Shown in pieces: positions 54,369-64,000 of a stretch of DNA of 64,000 nt. Below the pieces are notes generated by a model. That model saw only the letters and a program-made list of their open reading frames with translations, searched no databases and had not been told where the DNA came from. The DNA is from Haemonchus contortus (taxonomy: Eukaryota; Nematoda; Chromadorea; Rhabditida; Trichostrongylidae): NCBI GenBank assembly GCA_000469685.2, contig LS997565.1, positions 13,587,922-13,651,921 on the forward strand, written 5' to 3'. Each line of letters opens with the position of its first letter. The first letter of the stretch is position 1. Position numbers and translations under genes: made by a program.

Positions 54369-56439
54369 TAGAATATGTAGATCTAGATGAATTCTACGCA
54401 GACATTTTTGACTGATATTGACCTTTAACTCACATAATTGTTGATAATCCGAAATATATGTAGGCAGCAAAGAAGAGTCACAGCAGAGAACAAAATAAGC
54501 CGTTTGCTAATTCGTCTGCGCAACCAAGTTCCATAGCGAGTTGGAATTATTCGTGCTTTCAATTGATGAAGCAGCTCTCCTGAACAATTTTATTGACTCG
54601 ACTTCTGCTGGCCATGTGCTAGATAAGTTGCATTATGTCGGCCCTCATAATTGTATATATGCTAGTCCAATCTGGGGAACAGAGGTCTGCAATAGAGAGG
54701 TTATGGGGAGCGTTCCAAAGTGAATTCACTGCTGCTCTTCTGGAACGATTCAAAGAATGACTGCCACAGCTGTACTGAAAACCCTACGCTAGTCCCCGGC
54801 GTCAAAAGCAAAAAATGATTTCCAATTCCGGCGAAGATTTGGCGTTCAGCTTATAGACAAGCAGTTTTATGATAACATTAACGTTATGACTCATTTTGTA
54901 AACAGCAAACAACAGCAACCGAACAAGCAAACACCAATGACGTCAAAAACGATGGGTTAGTTTTGTCCATCGAAGTCCCATTGTAGGAAAGAGCAGAAAG
55001 TCAAGACGGGAAAAGGACTATACTAAGAAAACCATTCATGCTACATTTTTTAGTTGATGGGTACTATTACAGTAGGAAGGAAATGAGTGGTAGTAGAAGC
55101 AGAGGCTGTTATGACTATTGCGAGCTGAATCCTTGGGGACTTTACTTGCATCGGACCTGATTTTCTAGACAACCTGCAGACTCTATGGGAATATATCAGA
55201 AGATAGTAAAACTTATATATGACGTGACCGAAAAGGATAAGAGCATAACAACCCTTAGAACTCAAATATCAAGGATGCCACCGCTAAGGAGTTCAGCAGT
55301 TCTCCTAAGAACGCGTCTGTTGCTGGGACGGGTAAGATTAAGATCATTAATTATTACAATTGTACAAAAAAGTTAAGACTGGCACTCCAAATCATTTATT
55401 GAGTTTTTATAACTAATGAGACGAAACTTATTCGAAAGCCCCTTCTCTCCGCCATGACCTCCCACTAATGTCAAGCCGAAAACCTATCGCAAATGGTAGG
55501 ACATTCTTTTGGTCTCCTAGAAGCGTCCCATGTTCTTTGCTTGAGTTCTATATAACCTCTACAGATTCATTTTTTTTCTAGCCAAACCATCCATGCCTTC
55601 CAGCTATGTAAGGCTCTTCTGAACATAAATACCCTTACGAAAACACCGTTAAAATTTTTGAAGATTATTCAGCATTCACATCGTTTCTTTAAAGAACGGA
55701 TTACCACGGATATATGATGGGGAGGAAAGGGGTGATGCCCTGCAAATCCTACGTAAAATAGGGTTGTGCTCCTTATTCTATCTTCATTTTCGGAGTCAAT
55801 AGCATTTTGCGTACTGCGAACATACTGAGTAGCGATAAATATTGATTGACATTATCGATTTTCTAGCAAAGTTTCCCAAAGGGGAACTGAGTTACATGAC
55901 TGGGAAGGTTATTCAAATGCAAACAAAGCAATGTTATGCAGTTGAGGACTACCGTCCGAAAGCACTAGACGGCAATGTCAATGGTCTGGTGATTCCAATT
56001 TAGAAAAAAAAGTAGCAACAAAGTTGGAAGCAAGTGGTTAGCATAGTAACTGACCTATAGGCTCTTTGTAGTGGAGTAGTTTTGATGATAGAATGGATGT
56101 TATGTAGGAAGCATTAACCAAAAAGCATTTAATGCCATGCAAGACTAAAAATTCTCAATTAGCCTTAATACCCAAAGCGAAGTAATGTCACAAACTCACC
56201 CAGACTAAGTAACTTTTCAGTCATTCGAAAAGTTTCAGGAATTTGTCGTCGATATCGAACATGTGCTTGAAATAGGCCGTAAATGAAAGTGGGCACATGA
56301 AATGGAACGCGTCTGTTTCCGCCGATGAGATAATCATCTACGGTTGGCCGTTGGAATACGACCAACTTCGGCAAATCTACAACTATGCCTCAAATCCTCA
56401 TCAGTTCATGATGCTGCGTAATTAAAGAAGGGGAAAGGG

Positions 56440-56545
56440 TGGGATAGTGGCTAGTGGCGGAAGCAAAAGTCTCTCGAGGTTGGCGATTTATGGACAAAAC
56501 CTCAATCTCGGACGGGACTCGAACCTGTACTTGTGAACATCGTTG
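56440..56545 (-). mobile_element. SINE-B fragment
   Basis: GTCTCTCGAGGTTGGCGATTTATGGACAAAAC and the start of the tRNA-like head (TCGGACGGGACTCGAACCTG) are present. The sequence leaves the family after about 56545. Confidence 0.6.
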
Positions 56546-58179
56546 TAGAAGTGTAAACAGTCCCATATCGGTTGGCCTCTCCAGATCATGGTCCGAGCCG
56601 AAGAGATAAATGGTATTATGGCCTGACTTGGAAGCCATACACGTAGCTCATGCCAAAGCAGTGAGCGAAGATTCTCACAAGTTTATTAATTGGTTTTATG
56701 ACGTTTAACGACTGAGGCGGTAAATGAGACTTAAGCCTTTCTAAGGTCCGAGGCTAACTGATGAGCTTCTTGGACATGAAAACATGATTCACCTGAGTTA
56801 GGAGCCGAAACGAATCATGTTTCGGTTGATGTATCTTCTACTTTTGATTCATTTTCTTTCCTTTTCCTTCTTGGTGCTCCAACGTTTGAAATTCTTTATA
56901 ATAACTGGAACCTTCTTGCATTTGAGACATCTTGCATTACTACACGATTCCTGAGATTATTTTTTCGAAGTCGCGGTTTTGATGTTTTTTCAGTTTTTTT
57001 CACTGCCTCCTTGAGTTTTCTATCGAGAATTTATTATTCTTTCATTTTTGACCATGTAATTTTCTTCTTTTATTCTGCTTTTTGTTACGTTTGTAATAGG
57101 TAACTTGTATTGTGGGTTCTCTTGCTTACTGAGTATATTACGGAGTATAGAATGATAAGTATTACCTATCGTATAAGTATTACCTATGGATTAGAATCAG
57201 AGTCATCGGCTCTAACTTTGAGCAGCTGCCATCATCCATTTGCAACAACAACTCCAAAGATGACCTATAACAAAGCTCAACAAAAAAAACTCGTGTTCAT
57301 CACTGCTAAAGTACAAAAAGGTCGACAACTTCAGTAAACAGAAAGGTAACTTCGTGCAAGGGTGAAAAAACCTGAAAAGAAAACAGTAAAAAACCTGAAC
57401 AGGAAAAAAAGTGCAGTTTTTGTATGTAATCCAGGCGGATGACTGTAACGTCTGTTGAAAGAAAAACTTTGAAAATTTGATGGCTTAACAAAAAGCCTTC
57501 AAGTTATGTGGTGAAAACAGAAGGGTTTTCAATGCCTCTCTCCTAAATTCTTGTTCTACCACAATTTTCTTTTTTTCTTGTTGGTTCAATCCCTTTTTTC
57601 ATTTTGTTTTCGTTGTATTTACCGGTTTTGAAACCATTGTGTTCCGTGAAAATCCGGAATCCCACTTATCAGGCCTAATTGTGTGAAAAAAAATCAGGAT
57701 TATAGACAGGAGTCATTACACCGAGTGCAGATCCACTGGGGTGCAGCGCTTGTGCGCGCTGTTGCCAGACAACTGGCCGCGAGATCGAGTCGCATAGGTG
57801 GATGATCTAATAGACTGACAATGAGGACACCACTAGAGTCTCAGATTAGTCATGATTGATAATGTCAAGCTCAAATACACTGAGTCGGTCCCTATTTTGG
57901 CCATTCTACTCGACTATTCCAACTTTTTATGTTGTTTTTTTTTAACTTTGTGACTTTTCATGTTATACGCCGAGTTAACAAAACCGCAGTTTATTTGGGA
58001 AGAGCTTCCCTTACATTCTTCAAGTGTCGATTTTACTTTCACGCCTTTTTGTTTCTGCTAGGATTACTGTAGCGGTAGCTCCACTGAAATCGAAAGTAAT
58101 GCCAGTTATCATTCTTTCGAATTTTGATGAATTGAAAAGTGAGTACTTGTTTTTGACTTGATGTTTTGTTAACTGCTGT

Positions 58180-58345
58180 TATTTCGCCGCAGTACGCGAT
58201 CCGAAAGTCTCACAAGGTTGGCGATTTGTGGACAAAACTTCAGCCTCGGACGGGACTTGAACCCGTACTTGTCCTTTCCGGGGACCGTGCTCTTATCCCT
58301 TACACTACCGAGGCCCCGCTTGCCCTCGCCTTCTTAATGGCTTAT
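58180..58345 (-). mobile_element. SINE-B copy, full head and body
   Basis: It has the same order as the copy in nup54 intron 4: the TCACAAGGTTGGCGATTTGTGG body, a B-box region (CGGGTTCAAGTCCCGT on the minus strand), an A-box region TAGTGTAAGGG and the GCCTCGG/CCGAGGC pairing ends. The flank GGCTTATATGCC resembles a short common end. Confidence 0.8.
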
Positions 58346-61316
58346 ATGCCATAGCTTATCAGCACTCACACGTACAACGTGTTGAGCCGGTCGGCCAATA
58401 TCAGCACAGAACCGTTAAGCTGTAAGCTTTACATGTTAGTACTTGTTTTTGACTTGATGTTTTGTTAACTGCGTACAACGTGTTGAAAAGTGAGTATCAT
58501 GATCCTCTGACCACAAGGTTCTGTGCTATCCATATGGCCCAAGGACCAAACCTTGGTTGCATTTGGGTCAGCATAGGCTCATCCTAAGCGGTCACATTTC
58601 AGACCTGCCAAGTTGGGCAAAGCACCTTCTTCCACATAGCCTGAATTCACCAATTACTTAAACATGAAATATGTAAGAATCATATAAAAGTTAGTGCGAT
58701 TTTGGTTGAGGAACGAGTGGCACGGCGCAGTCCATAAACGGTAGCAAGGGATCAGCAACAAAAGGCTGCAGACTTGACTATCCACATTAACCCTTATTGC
58801 TGCTGGAAATTGTATGTTTGCTTCGCAGATCAGCAATGTTTTTGGGTTTTAGCACTTCTGGCGTCTAATTAAATTATCTTGCACGATGCCACGATTCAAA
58901 TTTTTGCCTAATCGACGGTTTGCAAAAGGCCAATCTTTGTCGGTGACGGAGCGATTAGTGATGAACCCTTTTAACATTCCCTGTGTCTTTCATAGGGGCG
59001 CTTGGCCTGCTCGAAAAACAGCTGAGTCAGTCAAGCCTGCGTAGTTAGCGTTTTTATCGTAAGCATGTAATCCGATATCAACTAATGTTTGGTTGGCCTT
59101 GGTGACTTTCATGAGCCATGTGGTTCATCTACCGTTAGTCCATTGCTGCCCTACTCAAGTGCAGGAAGACCGAGAATGCTCTAGTGCTGAACACTTCAGA
59201 GTACCAGTGACACGACAGAAAAGCAGTGAGATGTAAATTTTGTAGTGAATGCGTGGTCTGAGCCACAGGGCTGTACTCACATATTAGGCAATCTGTTATC
59301 AAGTTCTCATAAGTCTTCGGGGAGCAATGGAGGGACATGGACTTTCAAGGTATGTGACAGCGGTTTCTAAATTTTGAGCTGCGGCACCAGGCCGCTGTGT
59401 TAAAGTCGTGAAAAAAGAAGCTACCGAACAGGGGTCAAAAGAGGCCAAAACCCCAACAGTCACTAGTATGAACGGAGAGCAACACTTAAGAACTCCATTG
59501 CGGCTGGGTAGAGTAAACATTCTGAGATTAAAGAACACTCTCTTAACTTGGTATCCCGAAATTTCAAAAGGGATGTCGGATTTGTCAAGCCTTCCCAAGC
59601 CTCTCTCAATGCTGTAACATTCACATCAGTTTATACTAAGCGATTTCTTTCTAGCCTCTATTGAAGCCATCATACACCGCAAGGATAACGTCATCAATGC
59701 TTTTTGGGAGCATACTTTTGCAAATGCCCTTCATAGAGCCGTTAGCGATTGTCCCTCTGGAGGGCACACCATTTTAACTATTTCGCATCGTCTGTTTACC
59801 AATTTGTTTACCAGATTTTGAAATTCTGGAGACGGCATTTCCCTTATAAAACGGCAACGGGAGCCATCTTTTATTATAGTTCATATTTTCAAAAAATGTC
59901 ATGGTTGTCTGTTGTTTTTAAGTGCCCCTATGACTTTGATTTGTTCCACTTTTTTCTATTGAAAGCCGTTTCCCAACTTCTTTTTCGTACATTTTCACGA
60001 TTGTTTCAAAAATTTTCCAGCAATAGACGTCATTGTTGGAATTCCTGGAGTGAAGCATGTTTTTCATTAATAATATCAAATTTTGTCTTACATTCGGATC
60101 CACTACTAGGCCATCAATCATAAGGGAAAAAAATTGCCAACCTCATCAATTATATCGCGTTTCACTAGTTGACTAATGTTGATAATGAGTTTACGGTTAC
60201 TCTCCTCAATTGATGTAATGTTTAAAGGCATCACATCGTCACACCTCACATTTTAGCATTTCACTAATCCGGAACACAACTTCTTCCTCTTAGAAGTATC
60301 GTTTCGTGAAAATCGCGTTTTTTTTAGGGTGTTGGTTGCAGAACGGCTACAGCCAAAAACGTATGAATTAAGCGGAACCATTACGAGTATTTTCAAGAAC
60401 CCGTCAAAATCCAATTATCTGAATGTAAATGTATATTGAACTCTCACCACTCGCACCTAAGTATTACTGAAAGAACAAAATCGTAAAAGGCAGAGTTACT
60501 TTGAAAAAATCCTTTCTGAATGATGCGTTACCGCTATATACCCCGTGCAAATCACGCGAATTTTGTTCAGTGATCATCATTGCACTTAGATAAGAAAGTG
60601 TTTGAAAAGTAAATATCCCGTTTGTCTTACAAGGCAATTTAGTACCTTCCTTCAGCTTTAGTAGTCACATTTACTCGACAGGGAAATCGGATTTCATGGA
60701 ACCAATCGCTTCATTCTGATGGGAATTGGCAATGCGATCAGTTAGTGGAAAGTTTCCAATCAGATAGATTTACAGAGCACTGACGATGCCGCTATTTCGA
60801 TTGGGATTTATTTGTAGAAAATGTAAACAAATATTGGCATGAGATGGGACAAGAACTTGGTGCAAACAGAAAGTGCGAATATACGCGTAGTTCTACAGAC
60901 AGAATACCATATCAGAAGGTTTCATGATATCGTGAAGGTGCGACATCACAAACTGAAATAAAGACATCGAAGCCAATAAAAAGCTGAGCCGTCTAGACAG
61001 GCGTTAGAGAATCATCATTTGGTATTAAGGAGAGGAGGCCGTCTTAGTTATGAGTGAGGTGATATTTGTTTTCGTGAATTGAGTGGCTTTGTATTTATGA
61101 AAGAAGAGTCAGAAAGGAGCAGGAGTCACTCGATGTTCTGCCATTGAAGGAGCTCTCCCACAAAGTGCGCTACGGACGCGGAAGCCATTTTACTATTGTC
61201 GTACCTCTTCGATATAGTTTTTATGGCTTTTAAGCACTCCAGTAGTTTGTGAGGAGCTCCCTAAAAGTCTTATGAAAGCCCAAGTTACGCCCGAGATTTT
61301 TGAGAAGCTTCCAGAA

Positions 61317-61382
61317 GTGTCTTTTTACAGTATTTCCAGCTTTTGGAACCAGCTTCTGGAAATATGTACTGTAAAAGGACAC
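61317..61382. repeat. Imperfect inverted repeat
   Basis: Arm 1 (61317-61339) and arm 2 (61356-61382) pair over most of their length (GTGTC-TTTTTACAGT...TTTCCAG against CTGGAAAT...ACTGTAAAAGGACAC), with a 4-base bulge and one mismatch. The loop is 16 bases. It may be a fossil foldback element. Confidence 0.7.
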
Positions 61383-62386
61383 GTCTCTGAGCATACCATA
61401 TCGGGAGATTTTGATATTGCACACAGTTGGTCATATCGAGGTTCATCTTGGACTGTTCATTTTGAGCTGCAGAACATTGGATTGAGGTTTGCACAGGTAA
61501 AACCATATGCTTGACACAAGTTTCGATGGTGTGAGCAGAGAAGAGGCCGGGTTCGACTTCGTAAGGAAACCGGTGCCAATTAAGGGTAGACAGTTCGGCT
61601 AATATAAGGTGGTAACTGGATATGTTTGTATAGTGTCCTAGACTATCCTCGACAGTGTGTGTATAGTGTCCTCGACTAAAGGCCCCATAGAAGCTTCCAC
61701 AATATGTCAGAAATAACCCGACTTCTGCGGAACTTCAGGCAAGTTGTCACCGCATAATCTAAAATTTTTACCGTATTCTCCTTTCCATCCTCTTCCGCTG
61801 ACACTTAGGTAATGGATGAAAAAGAACCCCAGATAAAGGAGCACCTCTTTTCCATTATCTATGGGTACTAGGCCTAGATTGACCCGTCTCCGGATAACTA
61901 TTCAGCCAAACTTTACCTCATTTTGGGTAGTTGTAGTGGGCCCCTGAAAGTATAGCGATAAAGCTGATTCCGACAATCTCACAGCCCTTGTCTGTGTCTG
62001 AACCGTCGGCCTTTATTTGTATTCAGACGGAAGCGAACTGTACAAGATGCATTCTTCCTTCTTTGCCTAGGTTCGTAGTATATTCTAAAAAAGAACTAAT
62101 AACGTGAATCATTTGGTCATGTCACTGGATTCTGAAATGTGTGTTTATCGCTGAGTGTTCAGCTCGGAGGTAAGCCAAGCTGCGGTTGAAGCTAGGTTTG
62201 GTTGTCGTTGTTCCCAGACACCCAAGCAATACTTTGCAAGAAACTTTGAAATGTCGTGCTGCTGCAGTTTAGCGATCCTGGTGTTTGAGCAGATTGTTCT
62301 ATGTGTGTTTGTATGTACAAAGTTTATTATACGATCAACACTCAATATCAATAATTTAAGAGACCATAGGAGCAGAGATTGTTCTT

Positions 62387-63595
62387 TCACTCGATAGGAT
62401 AACACTTGTAATCATCAGCCACACAAATGTGGCTATCAGGACATTTGTCGTTCACGCATGGGCCAATCGGCTCGGCACCTTCACGTGCTCTCGCTAAAAA
62501 TCTCGTCAATAACCAACCGTACAGCCTTAAAAAGCATAAAAAGTAAATATCAAAGACGAATATCACCTTCAACTTCAAAGGATGAGCTTTTATTCATTTG
62601 GGAGAAGAAGCAGGGTTACATTCAAATTAGGTGGGTTGCTGTCGATGTATCAGGATATCAATGGTGCAACTGCACACATACATAAAAGAAAACTCGGTAG
62701 GTGATTCCCGAATTGGGAGCAATGCCGTCGTGGTGAGCTTTGAGTGATTGGGGCAAGTCCGATTTGGATGGAATTATGGTTTAAAAGACATGCGAATACA
62801 AAGGTTACGGTAGTTTGAGGGAACGTACGCGGAATACGTATACAGTGCCAAAGATGCCTAATTAAACGAGGGGTCCGTCCAAATTATGGTTTAGATTGCT
62901 CCCGAATCGAAGGAACATCATAGGGTTACGGTAGAAGCAATGCAGACAACATAGAAGACACCCTTGTCACCAAGTACCGTATTCAGCACTCCACCAACAG
63001 TAGATGGGACAAATTTATGATTAATTCCTGACGAAAAAATGCACGGGCACATGATCAGAAGACTGTATCTACTGAATCAACGTGTCTGTCCATTTTAGTA
63101 AACATCTTTCCCATGACAGGCCTCTGAAGAGTTCATAAAGCCTCATGTTTCGCTCACTTATAATCCTGTCTAATCCTTTTTGCATTGATATCGTCCCAGC
63201 AGACCGATTCAGGGACGGGCAGTTTTTGTCTGCCTTAGGTCCTAAATTTGGGACTTGTAGGACATCTTTCAGTAGGCAAACTTCTCGTAGCGCCTAGTTT
63301 TCCATTAAGGATCCTTTCGCTCTCCATGGCACCCTTTTTCTGGGACATTAGCTCCAAATAGTTGCACTCTGAGATTAATTATCTTTTCGCCCTCAACTGG
63401 AGAGCATAAACTGTAAATTGAAGGATCTCTGCCTTTTATATGCTATCAGATTTTTTCCACAAACAATTTTTAAGATTTTTGAATATTTGATAGCTTATTT
63501 TTCAATAAACTCACGTATTGGTCGAATGCAGGTGTTATCATTGCACTGGTACGATTTAGGGCACAAATTATTGACACATGGTCCGAGCTCTTCGA
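62387..63595 (-). CDS. Cysteine-module protein, two GPCVN repeats (3' exons only)
   Basis: Exon A (63595-63515) encodes EELGPCVNNLCPKSYQC then NDNTCIRPI. Exon B (62493-62387) encodes a second module (EPIGPCVNDKCPDSHIC then VADDYKCYPIE) and a TGA stop. They join in matching phase across a 1021-base intron (GTGAGT...TTTTTAG). Each module has four Cys in the order C-x4-C-x5-C-x4/5-C. Short secreted nematode proteins often end in such modules, so extracellular location is inferred. The upstream exon, with any signal peptide, is not found; it must end in phase 1 and may lie beyond the window. Confidence 0.65.
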
Positions 63596-64000
63596 CTGAA
63601 AGGCACACATTTTGAAAAGCAAACTGTTGAAGAAGCTCTGTTTTCATTTTAGATACTTTGCTTTCAAACACTGTTAAGCAAGAAAAATTTCAGGCTCTCC
63701 CCGCTTAAGCGTGTCACTTTTGCAAAGCTTCTAGACGTAGAAATGACTTTAAAACAAAAGCAGCTCTCCTCTCTGCGTACTTTTTAGTTACTAAGATTAC
63801 CGCTTAAGACGAAGTATTCACTTCTGCATTTCATATGATCTCACCGCATTACAACTACATTAGTGCATTACAATTCTCGAGTGTTGAGCCTGACTTTCGA
63901 CGGGCTTTGTTTATTTGGATTTCCTAAGGACACCATCAAACGTTTTGCTCGTGAGAATTATCCCAGAAACTGTTTAGTTGCCCATTGAAAAGAACATGTC
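63596..64000. other. Right edge of the window
   Basis: No exon, repeat or signal peptide could be placed. It is probably intron or 5' flank of the cysteine-module gene. Confidence 0.4.

Larger units (their letters stand above)
54371..62386. other. 8 kb of gene-poor DNA
   Basis: I found two SINE-B copies and an imperfect inverted repeat (61317-61382). One frame at 56165-56374 (minus) ends at a GTGAGT donor and reads like protein, but no partner exon or family was identified. Several T-rich or A-rich ORFs (57110-57337, 59749-60123) look like composition effects. A direct repeat ACTTGTTTTTGACTTGATG occurs at 58145 and 58441. Confidence 0.5.

Noticed and set aside
56165..56374. Minus-strand exon-like frame ending at GTGAGT
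   Set aside because: It looks protein-like in two frames, but no partner exon, start or family was found, so it was not called as a gene.
59749..60123. Plus-strand ORF of 124 codons rich in Phe and Ser
   Set aside because: T-rich composition explains the open frame; there is no domain, splice context or signal peptide.

Overview
The window looks like a contig from a clade V (strongylid or hookworm-like) nematode. The evidence is several multi-exon genes with short GT-AG introns and TTTCAG-type acceptors, AG acceptors placed immediately before start codons as in spliced-leader trans-splicing, a nematode-type divergent protein tyrosine phosphatase, and a high load of tRNA-derived SINEs, mariner fossils and LTR elements. 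The species is inferred, not proven. Only a small part of the DNA codes for host proteins, and every host gene I could assemble lies on the minus strand.

Layout. Bases 1-6634 are a tandem array of at least 45 complete tRNA-His(GTG) genes, each in a 145-bp unit. The array runs off the left edge and decays at its right edge. From 6635 to 21833 the DNA is mostly repeats and intergenic sequence. It holds a six-exon bZIP transcription factor gene (9569-12100), a candidate small secreted protein gene (12557-12953), a mariner fossil (14707-15152) and several copies of an unnamed repeat family.

Bases 21834-31979 are one gene: a ten-exon, catalytically dead tyrosine phosphatase. Its third intron holds a nearly intact Ty3/Gypsy retrotransposon (25897-30634) in the opposite orientation. 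Bases 33308-45050 are a co-directional, operon-like cluster read right to left: nup54 (npp-1 orthologue), a NOL8-like nucleolar protein, a DNAJC12-type J-protein, a UPF0390 small basic protein and a possible 46-residue ORF. Between 45 and 51 kb there are several SINE-A copies and an unrecognised multi-exon gene (48448-50992). Bases 51205-52396 are a deleted BEL/Pao-like LTR element that keeps only a gag fragment. Bases 53100-54368 are a mariner-family element with perfect 26-bp inverted ends. The last 9.6 kb is sparse and ends in a two-exon cysteine-module gene (62387-63595) whose start is not visible.

The cluster genes cover nuclear pore, nucleolar and chaperone housekeeping roles, and their spacing suggests shared transcription. 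The strongest unusual features are the homogeneous tRNA-His array, the dead phosphatase with a young retrotransposon in its intron, the operon-like cluster, and two tRNA-derived SINE families that also sit inside host introns. Exon models were built by hand from splice signals, reading-phase continuity and remembered family motifs. No alignment or search was run.
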